DNA of 64,000 nucleotides from Streptomyces sp. TLI_105 (lineage in GTDB: Bacteria > Actinomycetota > Actinomycetes > Streptomycetales > Streptomycetaceae). The notes beneath the pieces are model-generated. The model did no database searches. It was not told where the DNA came from and worked only from the letters and a program-made list of their open reading frames with translations. Position 1 is the stretch's first letter. The number at the start of each line of letters is the position of its first letter. Location: contig NZ_FNSM01000001.1 of assembly GCF_900105415.1 (NCBI RefSeq), positions 1,240,001 through 1,304,000 on the forward strand, read 5' to 3'. Of the stretch, positions 45,013 to 53,429 are shown piece by piece. Both the position numbers and the translations under genes were made by a program.

Positions 45013-45843
45013 ATGACCCAGCACACCACTCTGATCACCGGCGTCACCACGGGGATGGGGCGCGCGCTCGCGCTCGATCTGGCGCCCCGCGGCGGCACCC
45101 TCCTCCTGCACGGACGGAACGCCGAGCGGCTTGAGGCCGTGGCCGCCGAGGCCCGGGCCGCGGGGCCCGGCACCACGGTCCGCACCTATCTCGCCGATCT
45201 CTCCGACCTGGACCAGGTGGGGGCGATGGCCGCTCGGATCCGGGCGGCGGAGCCGCACCTCGACGGGCTGGTCCACAACGCGGTGGCGGGCGGCGGCGCG
45301 CAGCCGCTCACCCGGGAGCTGAGCGGCCAGGGCCATGAACTCCGCTTCGCGGTGAACCACTTGGCGCCGTACGCGCTCACCCGCGCCCTGCTGCCCCTGC
45401 TCACCGCCTCGGCTCCGGCTCGGGTCGTCAACGTGGCCTCGATGGGGCAGGAGGCCGTCGACTTCGACGACGTGATGCTGGAGCGGGACTACGAGGGCCT
45501 GCGCGCCTACTGCCGGAGCAAGCTGGCCATGATCATGGCGACCTTCGAGCTGGCCGCCGAGCTGAAGGGCACCGGCGTCACGGTGAACGCCCTCCACCCC
45601 GCCCACCTGATGGACACGCCCGGCGTCCGCGCCTACGGCCTCGCGCCCGTCACCACCACGGAGGAGGGCGTCCGTCCCACCGTACGGCTGCTCCTGGACC
45701 CGGACCTGGCCGCGGTCACCGGCCGTTACTTCGACCGGTTCACCGAGGCGCGCGCCCACGAGCAGGCGTACGACGCCGAGGCGCGCGAGCGGCTGACGAA
45801 GCTGACGCACGAGCTGACGGAGCGGGTCTGGCGGGACGCGTGA
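45013..45843 (+). CDS. SDR family oxidoreductase
   Basis: This 276-residue short-chain dehydrogenase starts at ATG 45013. The cofactor motif is LITGVTTGMGRALAL (TGxxxGMG). The NNAG element appears as HNAVAGG, catalytic Ser as NVASMGQEAVDF and YxxxK as YCRSK. HGRNAE after the second strand favours NADP(H). The order and VNALHPAHLMDTPG resemble retinol-dehydrogenase-like SDRs. Substrate unknown; it stands alone and is convergent with the GH15 gene. Confidence 0.88.
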   Translation: MTQHTTLITGVTTGMGRALALDLAPRGGTLLLHGRNAERLEAVAAEARAAGPGTTVRTYLADLSDLDQVGAMAARIRAAEPHLDGLVHNAVAGGGAQPLTRELSGQGHELRFAVNHLAPYALTRALLPLLTASAPARVVNVASMGQEAVDFDDVMLERDYEGLRAYCRSKLAMIMATFELAAELKGTGVTVNALHPAHLMDTPGVRAYGLAPVTTTEEGVRPTVRLLLDPDLAAVTGRYFDRFTEARAHEQAYDAEARERLTKLTHELTERVWRDA

Positions 45844-45875
45844 GGAGGCCCGGCGCCGACGGCGGGGCCTGAGCG

Positions 45876-47636
45876 CTATCCCGCTGCCGACCGGGCCGCG
45901 TTCTCCAGGAGGAGCGCGTGGACGAAGGCCTGGGGGAGGTTGCCGCGGAGACGGCGGCGCCGGACGTCGTACTCCTCGGAGAACAGGCCCGGCGGGCCGA
46001 CGGCGCTGCGGGTGCGCTCGAACCACCGCGCCGCGGCGACCGGCCGGCCCTCGACGTGGCAGGCGGCCGTCATGAGGAAGCCGCAGAGGAGGAAGGCGCC
46101 CTCCGAGTCGCCGAGCCGGGTGGCGTCGTCACCGTGGAAGCGGTAGACGAAGCCGTCCTCGGTGAGCTCCCGTTCCACGGCCCGGCGGGTGGCGGTGAGC
46201 ATCGGGTCGCCGGGCGGCCAGGTGGAGGAGACCAGCGGCCGCAGCAGGGCGGCGTCGGGGCGCGGGTCGCCGGCGGCGCGCTGCCAGCGCCCCGAGGGGT
46301 GGACGCAGCGGCGACGGGTCTCGGCGAGGATCCGGTCCGCGAGGTCCCGCCAGCGGTCGGCGTCGGGCGGACGGATGTCCCTGGCGGCGGCCCGCAGCCC
46401 GCACACGGCGGCGAGCCGCGAGTGCGTCCACCACCCCGGCGGCAGTTCCCACAGGCCCGCGTCCCGGCGCGTCCAGTTCTCCTCCAGGGCCGCGACGGCG
46501 GTGTGCGCGGCCTTCACTCCGTCCGCGTCGATCCGGTCCTGACGGCCCGCGGCGGCGAGCAGTCCGAGGATCTCGCCGAAGGTGTCGAGCTGGAACTGGC
46601 TCCCCGCCCGGTTGCCGACCCGGTCGGCGGCGCCGGGGTAGCCGCTGAGCGGCAGGGTCCGTTCGTCCGGTACGGGCCGTCCGTCGACGCGGTACGCGGG
46701 CCGCAGCCGGTCGCCGTCGGCGAGCACGCGCGCGGTGGCGACGCCCACGGCGGCGTCGGTGAGCGGGTGGGGGCCGTGCGCGGCGACGGCGAGGCCCGCG
46801 TAGCACTGGTCGCGCAGCCAGGCGTACCGGTAGTCGTAGTCGCGCTCGGAGCCGGCGTGCTCGGGGAGCGAGGTGGTGGCGGCGGCCACCATCGCCCCGG
46901 TGCGCGGGTTGGTGAGGCCGGTGAGGACCGCGTACGCCTGGCGGACGTCGCGGGCCGCGGGCAGCGGTGCGCAGTCGGGGATCGCGGCGGTCCAGTGCCG
47001 TTCGGTGCTCCGCCAGTCCCGCTCGGGAGGCACGGGGGTGTCGAGGGGGCGGTCGGAGAGCTCCAGGACCAGGTCGTGCCGCTCGCCCTGGGGCAGGGTC
47101 AGCCGGGCGGTGAGCTCGCCGTCGGGGTCGACGCGGGCGTCCGTGAGGCCGCGCAGCCGCATCCGCAGCCCGCCGCGGGCGGCTTCCCAGGTGTCGGGGC
47201 CGGTGCGGTGCGGCAGCAGGGGCGGGTCCACGCCGTAGCCGCCGCGCACGGCGAGACGCACGGTGACGGCCGCCGTGCCCTCCACGGCGTGGAGGCGGCG
47301 CAGCACCGTCGCGCGGTGGGGGTCGGCCGGTGCGGCGAGGGCGTTGCGGCATTCGACGACGCCGTCCTCGAGGGTCCAGTGCCCGGTCCACATGAGCGAG
47401 CCGTCGTGGTACGCGCCCTCGGCCACGCGCCACCGTTCCTCCGGACACACCTGGAAGGCGCCCGCGCCGCCGATGAGTTCGGAGAAGACCGCGGGGTCGT
47501 CCCAGCCGGGGACGCACAGCCACACGAGGTCCCCGTCGGGGCCGAGGAGCGCGGCGCGTTCGCCGTCGGCGAGGAGCGCGTAGGCGCCGAGCGGTTGGGG
47601 CAGGTGCGCGGGGCTCCGCGGGGTCGTGGCGGGCAT
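45876..47636 (-). CDS. Glycoside hydrolase family 15 protein (glucoamylase/trehalase-like)
   Basis: This 586-residue cytoplasmic protein starts at ATG 47636. An N-terminal beta sandwich (about 15-230, with LLGPDGDLVWLCVPGWDDPAVF) precedes an (alpha/alpha)6 barrel. It contains DYDYRYAWLRDQCYAG, the GH15 motif with the barrel acid region, QFQLDTFGEILGLL, and late FSEEYD with the second catalytic Glu. In actinobacteria such proteins include trehalases, but the glucoside specificity is uncertain. A SigB-like promoter lies 31 nt upstream, which would fit trehalose turnover under stress. Confidence 0.87.
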   Translation of the reverse strand: MPATTPRSPAHLPQPLGAYALLADGERAALLGPDGDLVWLCVPGWDDPAVFSELIGGAGAFQVCPEERWRVAEGAYHDGSLMWTGHWTLEDGVVECRNALAAPADPHRATVLRRLHAVEGTAAVTVRLAVRGGYGVDPPLLPHRTGPDTWEAARGGLRMRLRGLTDARVDPDGELTARLTLPQGERHDLVLELSDRPLDTPVPPERDWRSTERHWTAAIPDCAPLPAARDVRQAYAVLTGLTNPRTGAMVAAATTSLPEHAGSERDYDYRYAWLRDQCYAGLAVAAHGPHPLTDAAVGVATARVLADGDRLRPAYRVDGRPVPDERTLPLSGYPGAADRVGNRAGSQFQLDTFGEILGLLAAAGRQDRIDADGVKAAHTAVAALEENWTRRDAGLWELPPGWWTHSRLAAVCGLRAAARDIRPPDADRWRDLADRILAETRRRCVHPSGRWQRAAGDPRPDAALLRPLVSSTWPPGDPMLTATRRAVERELTEDGFVYRFHGDDATRLGDSEGAFLLCGFLMTAACHVEGRPVAAARWFERTRSAVGPPGLFSEEYDVRRRRLRGNLPQAFVHALLLENAARSAAG

Positions 47637-47667
47637 GGGGTCGTCACCTCCCGGACCTGCCGGGCGG

Positions 47668-47693
47668 CTACCCCGCCGGCCCGGCGCGTACTC
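47668..47693 (-). promoter_or_regulatory. SigB-like promoter of the GH15 gene
   Basis: On the minus strand GAGT (47693-47690), a 16-bp spacer and GGGTAG (47673-47668) lie 31 nt before ATG 47636. Confidence 0.58.
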
Positions 47694-47886
47694 CCGTGGC
47701 CCCCGCCGTCCCGTCCGTACTCCGTACCGGTGATCGCCGTGCCCGGCGTCGGCGCGGGGCCCGGCCCCGCCGTGGGGCAGGTGCGGGCGGAGCCGTCACT
47801 CCCTTGGACGGCGCACCGCGCCGTGCCGGGCACCACACACGAGACTCGCTTCGAGCGATCCCCTCCCCGCCCGAAGGAAGAGAAGC

Positions 47887-48582
47887 ATGGCCGACAAGCC
47901 CACCATCGTCCTGGTCCACGGTTTCTGGGGCGGCGCCGCCCATTGGGCGAACGTCATCGTCGAGCTGAACAAGCGCGGGTACGACAAGATCCACGCCGTC
48001 GAGAACCCGCTCACCTCGCTCGCCGACGACGCCGAGCGCACCCGCAAGATGATCAAGCAGGTCGACGGCCCGGTGGTCCTCGTCGGTCACTCGTACGGCG
48101 GCGCGGTCATCACCGAGGCGGGCGACCTGCCGAACGTGAAGGCCCTCGTCTACATCGCCGCCTTCGCCCCGGTCGACGGCGAGAGCCCCGGCCGGATCAG
48201 CCAGGAGAACCCGCCCGCCGCCATCGAGAACCTCGCCCCCGACTCCGACGGCTACCTCTGGCTCAAGCAGGACAAGTTCCACGAGAGCTTCGCCCAGGAC
48301 CTCGCCCCCGAGGAGGCCCTCGTCATGGCCGTCACCCAGAAGGCGCCGCTCGCCTCCACCTTCGGCGACAACGTCACCGCGCCGGCCTGGCGCAACAAGC
48401 CCGTGTGGTACCAGGTGTCCACCGAGGACCGCATGATCCACCCGAACAGCGAGCGCCGCATGGCCAGGCGCGCGAACGCGCGCAAGGTCGTCGAACTCGA
48501 CGCCAGTCACGCCTCCCTGGCCTCCCGGCCCGTAGAGGTCGTCGACCTGATCGAGGACGCCGTGAACGGGACCGCGGGCTGA
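47887..48582 (+). CDS. Alpha/beta hydrolase
   Basis: This 231-residue single-domain hydrolase starts at ATG 47887 behind GAAGGAAGAG. The oxyanion segment is LVHGFWGGAAHW, the nucleophile elbow VLVGHSYGGAVI (Ser near 72), the acid lies in STEDRMIHP and the His in DASHASLAS. It resembles the EstC/pyrethroid-hydrolase-like group of small cytoplasmic esterases. Substrate unknown. Confidence 0.9.
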   Translation: MADKPTIVLVHGFWGGAAHWANVIVELNKRGYDKIHAVENPLTSLADDAERTRKMIKQVDGPVVLVGHSYGGAVITEAGDLPNVKALVYIAAFAPVDGESPGRISQENPPAAIENLAPDSDGYLWLKQDKFHESFAQDLAPEEALVMAVTQKAPLASTFGDNVTAPAWRNKPVWYQVSTEDRMIHPNSERRMARRANARKVVELDASHASLASRPVEVVDLIEDAVNGTAG

Positions 48583-48711
48583 CCCGGTCCCCCACCGATG
48601 TCGCCGTCGCGCACCCGCGCGGCGGCGGTGCGCGGGCCTGACGGGTGATGTTCGCGCGGGTCGGCGGCGCCCCGGACCGCCGCGCGGCCTCCACCGGCCA
48701 ATACTCCGGCC

Positions 48712-49965
48712 ATGAGACGACCCCGCACCACGTCCGGACCGCTCCGGTCCCTCCCCCGGTCGCGCCGTGCCGCGGTCACCACCGTCGCCGCGCTCCTCGC
48801 CCTCTGCGCCCCCACCGCGGCGGCCGGCGCCCCCACGGCCGACGGCCGCCACCACCGGCCCTGCGTCGGTTCCCGGCTGCCCGACCGCGGCCCGGCGCGC
48901 GACGTCCTGCGGATCGCCGAGCGGGCCGAGGCGGAGATGGACCTCAAGTCCGTGATCCTGCGGGTCACCGTCGAGGGCCGCGAGGTCGTCACCACCGCGC
49001 TCGGCGAGTCGATGACGGGCGTTCCGGCCACGCCCGCCATGCACTTCCGGAACGGGAACATCGCGATCAGCTACATGGGCACGGCGCTGCTGCGGCTGGT
49101 CGACCGGGGCGTGGTGCGCCTCGACGACCCCGTCGCACGCTGGCTGCCGGGCCTCAAGGACGGCGACAGGATCACCCTGCGGATGCTGGCCGCCTCCACC
49201 ACCGGTCTCGTCGACTACGTCCGGCTGCCGGAGTTCCAGCGGGCCGTCTCCGCGAACCCGTTCCGCCAGTGGACGGCCGACGAGCTCGTACGGCTGTCGA
49301 CGAGCAAGGAGCGCTGGTACGAGCCGGGCACCAACTGGAGCTACTCGCACGCCAACTTCGTCCTCCTGGGCGCCGCCCTGGAGAAGATCACCGGCACGCG
49401 CCTCGACGTCCTGCTCCGGCATGAGGTCCTGGGCCCGCTCGGACTGCGCGAGACCCGCAACAGCTTCACGCCCGACATCCCGGCGCCCGTCCTGCACGCC
49501 TTCACGTCCGACCGCGGGACGTACGAGGAGTCGACGTTCTGGAACCCGTCGTGGACCACCGCGCCGGGCGCGGTGGAGACCACCGACATCTGCGACCTGG
49601 CGAGCTCGGCCGTCGGCATCGGCTCGGGCCGGCTGCTCTCGCCGTCGTCCTACCGGGAGCTGCTGAACCCGGGGACGGTCGGCCTGGGGCACGCCACCGC
49701 GAAGTGCCCGGCGACGGTCTGCCTCGCGCAGACGGAGGCCACCCACGACGGCCTGGGGCTGCTCGTGCTCGGCGACTGGGTGTCCCAGCACCCGTTGTTC
49801 TTCGGGTACTCGGCGTCCCAGGCGTACCTGCCGTCCGAGCGGCTGGCCATCGCGGTCTCGACCACGAACGGCCCGAACGCCCCGGACGGCCACTCGGCCC
49901 ACACGATCGCCCAACGGATCGCGGCCGCCCTGGCCCCGGCCCACCCCATCCCCGACTTCGGCTGA
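48712..49965 (+). CDS. Secreted serine-hydrolase/beta-lactamase-fold protein lacking the SxxK motif
   Basis: This 417-residue protein has a signal peptide (RRAAVTTVAALLALCAPTAAAG) and a class C beta-lactamase/D-Ala-D-Ala carboxypeptidase fold. The second motif is present as WSYSHANF (Tyr). At the first motif, where FRxGSVTK is expected, the sequence is FRNGNIAISYMGTALLRLVDRG. Both the nucleophile Ser and the general-base Lys are replaced. The third motif near the C-terminus is also unclear. The protein may be a non-catalytic binder or use other residues. Two Cys pairs could form disulfides outside the cell. Confidence 0.82.
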   Translation: MRRPRTTSGPLRSLPRSRRAAVTTVAALLALCAPTAAAGAPTADGRHHRPCVGSRLPDRGPARDVLRIAERAEAEMDLKSVILRVTVEGREVVTTALGESMTGVPATPAMHFRNGNIAISYMGTALLRLVDRGVVRLDDPVARWLPGLKDGDRITLRMLAASTTGLVDYVRLPEFQRAVSANPFRQWTADELVRLSTSKERWYEPGTNWSYSHANFVLLGAALEKITGTRLDVLLRHEVLGPLGLRETRNSFTPDIPAPVLHAFTSDRGTYEESTFWNPSWTTAPGAVETTDICDLASSAVGIGSGRLLSPSSYRELLNPGTVGLGHATAKCPATVCLAQTEATHDGLGLLVLGDWVSQHPLFFGYSASQAYLPSERLAIAVSTTNGPNAPDGHSAHTIAQRIAAALAPAHPIPDFG

Positions 49966-49970
49966 CGGTC

Positions 49971-50009
49971 GCCTCGGACCGCCGCCTCGGACCGCCGCCT
50001 CAGACCGCC
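49971..50009. repeat. Three 13-bp tandem repeats
   Basis: GCCTCGGACCGCC occurs twice, then once with one change. It spans the gap between the convergent serine-hydrolase and DUF3291 genes and includes the latter's stop codon. Small local slippage is the likely origin. Confidence 0.8.
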
Positions 50010-50500
50010 GCCGGGTCCGCGTCCCGCGTGTGCTCGGCGGCCTCGGCGGCGGTGTAGGAGGAGGCGAAGGTGAAGGCGCGCGGGGACGGGCCGTGCGCCC
50101 GCAGGTCCGCCAGCCGTTCGACGGCCTCGTCGACGGTCGGGACGTGTCCGGCGGGGACCCACCAGAGCACCAGGTGCGCCTCGACGTGCCGGTGGAACCA
50201 GTCACGGCGCTTCCGCATGACCTCCAGGTGCCCGCTGCGGTAGGCGAAGTCCCACAGGGCCTCCTGGGTCTCCCAGACCGAGAGGTTGACGATGACGTCG
50301 TCGCCCAGCGGGCGCAGACCGGTGGCGTCGGCCTCCCCCTCGCCCACGAGCCGCCACACGAAGCCGGGGGCCTCGTCGGCGGCGGCGTTGACCGGGTCGA
50401 GCATCTCGACGAACGGCGCCACGCGCGGGTCGTCGAGGGGGTGGAGGAGCCGGGAGACGTTGAGCTGGGCGAGGTGGGCGGAGTGCCGGGGCGTGGTCAT
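50000..50500 (-). CDS. DUF3291 family protein
   Basis: This 166-residue dimeric alpha-beta-barrel-like protein has the DUF3291 pattern: AHLAQLNVSRLLHPLDDP, PGFVWRL, NLSVWETQEALWDFAYRSGHLEVM and a terminal WWVPAGHVPTVDEAVERL. Relatives resemble antibiotic-biosynthesis monooxygenases, but no catalytic assignment is possible. The TTGACA/TGGGAT promoter puts the transcription start at or next to the ATG at 50500, so translation is probably leaderless. Confidence 0.87.
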   Translation of the reverse strand: MTTPRHSAHLAQLNVSRLLHPLDDPRVAPFVEMLDPVNAAADEAPGFVWRLVGEGEADATGLRPLGDDVIVNLSVWETQEALWDFAYRSGHLEVMRKRRDWFHRHVEAHLVLWWVPAGHVPTVDEAVERLADLRAHGPSPRAFTFASSYTAAEAAEHTRDADPAAV

Positions 50501-50506
50501 GGCCTC

Positions 50507-50536
50507 ATCCCAGCACGCACCACTTTTCTATGTCAA
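50507..50536 (-). promoter_or_regulatory. Housekeeping-type promoter of the DUF3291 gene
   Basis: On the minus strand TTGACA (50536-50531), an 18-bp spacer and TGGGAT (50512-50507) lie directly before ATG 50500. The -35 overlaps the last codons of the upstream regulator gene. Confidence 0.6.
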
Positions 50537-51204
50537 TCACCATTGTCTTTAGAAGCTTCGACCACCACGCAGCACTCCCCCGGCCGGGCGTCCATACGGG
50601 CGCGGACGGGGCCGTCCGTGCCGAGCAGCCCTTCGAGGAGCGCGAGGTTCATGCCGCAGACGAGGGGCGGAAAGCTCTCGGCGACGGCGTGGAAGGGGCA
50701 GTTGCGCATCCGGACCACCCCCATGGCCTCCCCCTCGCCGCCCTCCCGGTACGGCTCGTAGCCGCGCGCCGCCAGCGCCTCCAGGGCCTCTTCGAGGCCC
50801 CCGCAGGGTCCCGCCGGGCCGCGCAGGGCCTCGCCCCGGCGGCGCGCCGCCGCGCAGAGGCCGGCGTCGAGCCCGGCCTGTTCGGCGGCCTCGGCGAGCA
50901 GCTCGGCGGCGGTGCGGTAGTCGCGGGCGGGCAGCGACACCGACCGTTCGCCACGCGCCCGCGTGTACACCTTGGCGGGGCGGCCGGCCCCCGGCCCCGA
51001 CCGTCCCGACAGCCGGCGACTGCCGCTCTCCAGCAGCCCGGCCCCGGTCAGCTTGTCCAGATGGTGCGCGGCGAGGGTCCGTGCCACCCCGGTCGCCTCG
51101 GCGGCCTCGTTGCGGCTGACCTCGCGGCCCTGCGCCACCACGTACTCGTACAGGCGGCGCCGCACAGGATCCTGCAGCACCGCGATCGCGTCGATGTCCT
51201 CCAC
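50533..51204 (-). CDS. HTH regulator with SufR-like cysteine cluster
   Basis: This 223-residue protein starts at ATG 51204. The N-terminal winged helix (about 5-80, LQDPVRRRLYEYVVAQG, EVSRNEAAEATGVARTLAAHHLDKL) is ArsR/SufR-like. The C-terminal half carries RMRNCPFHAVAESFPPLVCG and PGECCVVVE, a C-x13-C-x27-CC arrangement. SufR uses three similarly spaced Cys to hold an Fe-S cluster, so redox or iron sensing is likely. Its target is unknown; DUF3291 immediately downstream and the divergent TetR gene are candidates. Confidence 0.82.
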   Translation of the reverse strand: MEDIDAIAVLQDPVRRRLYEYVVAQGREVSRNEAAEATGVARTLAAHHLDKLTGAGLLESGSRRLSGRSGPGAGRPAKVYTRARGERSVSLPARDYRTAAELLAEAAEQAGLDAGLCAAARRRGEALRGPAGPCGGLEEALEALAARGYEPYREGGEGEAMGVVRMRNCPFHAVAESFPPLVCGMNLALLEGLLGTDGPVRARMDARPGECCVVVEASKDNGD

Positions 51205-51287
51205 GGGACCATTCTAGGAACAACGCGGATTGGCGATAGAGAGTACGCTTGCCGGCGCTGGGACCGCCGGAGGACCGGGAGCGTGTG

Positions 51288-51941
51288 GTGACGGAAGCGA
51301 CGGAGCCGGAGGCGCGGCCGCGCGTGCGCAGGCAGCCGCAGCAGGCGCGCAGCCGGGCCCGGGTCGAGGCCATCCTCGGCGCGGCCGACCGGATCCTCTC
51401 CCAGGAGGGGTACGAGGCGCTGACGATGCGGCGGATCGCCGAGGAGGCGGGCGTGCCGGTCGGCAGCATCTACCAGTTCCTTCCCGACAAGGGCGCGGTG
51501 GTGGACGCGCTCGGCCGGCGCTACCTGGAGGCCTTCGGGACGGCCGTCGACGAGCTCGTCGAGCGGGCCCTCGCGGGCGAACTGACCGACCTGGTGGGCA
51601 CGATGGTCGACGTCTGCGCCGAGCTGTTCCGGTCGCAGCCGGGCGGCATGGCTCTGTGGGCCGGCAGGCACCTCAGTCCCGAGCTCGCCCGCGCCGACGA
51701 GGCGAGCAACGCGCTCATCGCCGAGGGCCTGCGGCGCATCGTCGAGCACCTGACCGGCGGGTCCGGCGGCGAGCGGGCGCGACGGGCGACGCGGATGGCG
51801 GTGTGGGCCGCCAACGCCGTGCTGCACGAGGTGTTCAAGGGCGACGGCGAGCCGGACCTGGAGACCGTGGACGAGCTGAAGCGGATGCTGCACTGCTACT
51901 GGGAGGACCTGCGCGGCCGACTGACGGCCGAGGAGGGGTGA
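51288..51941 (+). CDS. TetR family transcriptional regulator
   Basis: This 217-residue TetR protein has the N-terminal HTH RVEAILGAADRILSQEGYEALTMRRIAEEAGVPVGSIYQFLPDKGAVV (about 27-75) and a mainly helical ligand/dimer domain. The start is GTG 51288 with GGGAG six bases upstream. It lies immediately before a good palindromic operator at 51979-52000 and the glucosidase/MFS pair, so it probably represses them in the absence of a sugar or glucoside signal. Confidence 0.9.
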   Translation: MTEATEPEARPRVRRQPQQARSRARVEAILGAADRILSQEGYEALTMRRIAEEAGVPVGSIYQFLPDKGAVVDALGRRYLEAFGTAVDELVERALAGELTDLVGTMVDVCAELFRSQPGGMALWAGRHLSPELARADEASNALIAEGLRRIVEHLTGGSGGERARRATRMAVWAANAVLHEVFKGDGEPDLETVDELKRMLHCYWEDLRGRLTAEEG

Positions 51942-51978
51942 GGCCGGGGGCGAGGGATCCGTCCCGTCACGACCATAG

Positions 51979-52000
51979 AACGTGAACGCGCGTTCATGTT
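51979..52000. promoter_or_regulatory. Probable TetR operator
   Basis: Half-sites AACGTGAAC and GTTCATGTT flank GCGC, giving a 22-bp inverted repeat with one mismatch. It lies 50 nt before the beta-glucosidase start and 38 bp after the TetR stop, the usual position for a local repressor site. Confidence 0.7.
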
Positions 52001-52049
52001 ACGGTGCGGCCCACCTCGGACGGCAAGCCGGCAGCGAAGGCAGGTGCCC

Positions 52050-53429
52050 GTGACAAGCAGCCCCACCGATCCCACCCGAATCCCCCGGCTCCCGGCCGGC
52101 TTCGCCTGGGGCGCCTCCACCGCCGCGTACCAGATCGAGGGGGCGGCCGACGAGGACGGCAAGGGGCCGTCGATCTGGGACACCTTCGTGCGGCGCCCCG
52201 GGGCCGTCCGCGACGGCCACACCGGCGACGTGGCCTGCGACCACTACCGCCGGTTCGACGAGGACGTGGCGCTGATGCGCCGGCTCGGGCTCGACGCGTA
52301 CCGCTTCTCCGTCTCCTGGCCGCGCGTCCTGCCGACCGGCGCGGGCAAGGTGGAGCCGCGGGGCCTCGACTTCTACGACCGGCTGGTCGACGCGCTGCTC
52401 GGCGCCGGGATCGCGCCCACCCCCACCCTCTTCCACTGGGACCTGCCGCAGGCCCTGGAGGACGGGGGCGGATGGCTGAACCGGGAGACCGCGCACCGGT
52501 TCGCCGAGTACGCGGCGGTGACGGCGGACCGGCTCGGCGACCGGGTGAAGCGGTGGATCACCCTGAACGAGCCCTTCGTGCACATGTCCTTCGGCTACGG
52601 CTTCGGCGTGCACGCCCCGGGCCGCGCCCTGCTCCTCGACGCCCTGCCCGTCGCGCACCACCAGCTGCTCGGCCACGGCCTCGCGACCGCGGCGCTGCGG
52701 GCCGCCGTCCCGGACGCCTCGGTCCTGATCGCCCACAACTGCACGCCCGTGCGGCTGCGCACGGACGCCCGGTCGGACGCGGACGCCGCGGCGGCCTCGG
52801 CGTACGACGTCCTGCACAACCGTCTCTTCAACGACCCCGTCCTTCTCGGGAGTTACCCCGACCTCTCGGCCTACGGCATGAGCGACCCGGGCTGGGGAGG
52901 AGTGGTGCGGGACGGCGACCTCGCCACCATCGCCGCGCCGCTCGACGGACTGGGCGTCAACTACTACAACCCGACCTGGGTGACCGCCCCGGCCGATCCG
53001 GCAGGGGGCCTGCCCTTCGACCTGACCGAGCCTCAGGAGCCGTACGGGCGCACCGCGTTCGGCTGGCCGGTCGTCCCCGACGGGCTCACGGAGCTGCTCA
53101 CCGGTCTCGAGGAGCGTTACGGCGACGCCCTTCCGCCGGTGTGGATCACCGAGAACGGCTGCTCGCAGCCGGCCGGCACGGACGACCGGGAGCGGATCGA
53201 CTACCTCTCCGGGCACCTCGCCGCCGTCGCGGACGCCGTGGCCCGAGGGGTGGACGTGCGCGGCTACTTCACCTGGTCGCTGCTCGACAACTTCGAGTGG
53301 GCCGAGGGCTACCACCAGCGTTTCGGGCTCGTCGAGGTCGACTTCGCCACCGGACGCCGCACGCCCCGGGCGAGCTTCGCGTGGTACCGCGACCTGATCG
53401 CCTCCCAGCGGGGCCGAACGTCCTCATGA
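52050..53429 (+). CDS. Beta-glucosidase (GH1)
   Basis: This 459-residue GH1 enzyme starts at GTG 52050. AGFAWGASTAAYQIEGA opens the TIM barrel. The acid/base Glu is in ITLNEPFVH and the nucleophile Glu in VWITENGCS. GYFTWSLLDNFEWAEGYHQRFGLVEVD is the conserved aglycone-side segment. It has no signal peptide, so it acts on imported beta-glucosides such as cellobiose. Its stop overlaps the ATG of the MFS gene, making an uptake-and-hydrolysis operon under the TetR operator. Confidence 0.95.
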   Translation: MTSSPTDPTRIPRLPAGFAWGASTAAYQIEGAADEDGKGPSIWDTFVRRPGAVRDGHTGDVACDHYRRFDEDVALMRRLGLDAYRFSVSWPRVLPTGAGKVEPRGLDFYDRLVDALLGAGIAPTPTLFHWDLPQALEDGGGWLNRETAHRFAEYAAVTADRLGDRVKRWITLNEPFVHMSFGYGFGVHAPGRALLLDALPVAHHQLLGHGLATAALRAAVPDASVLIAHNCTPVRLRTDARSDADAAAASAYDVLHNRLFNDPVLLGSYPDLSAYGMSDPGWGGVVRDGDLATIAAPLDGLGVNYYNPTWVTAPADPAGGLPFDLTEPQEPYGRTAFGWPVVPDGLTELLTGLEERYGDALPPVWITENGCSQPAGTDDRERIDYLSGHLAAVADAVARGVDVRGYFTWSLLDNFEWAEGYHQRFGLVEVDFATGRRTPRASFAWYRDLIASQRGRTSS

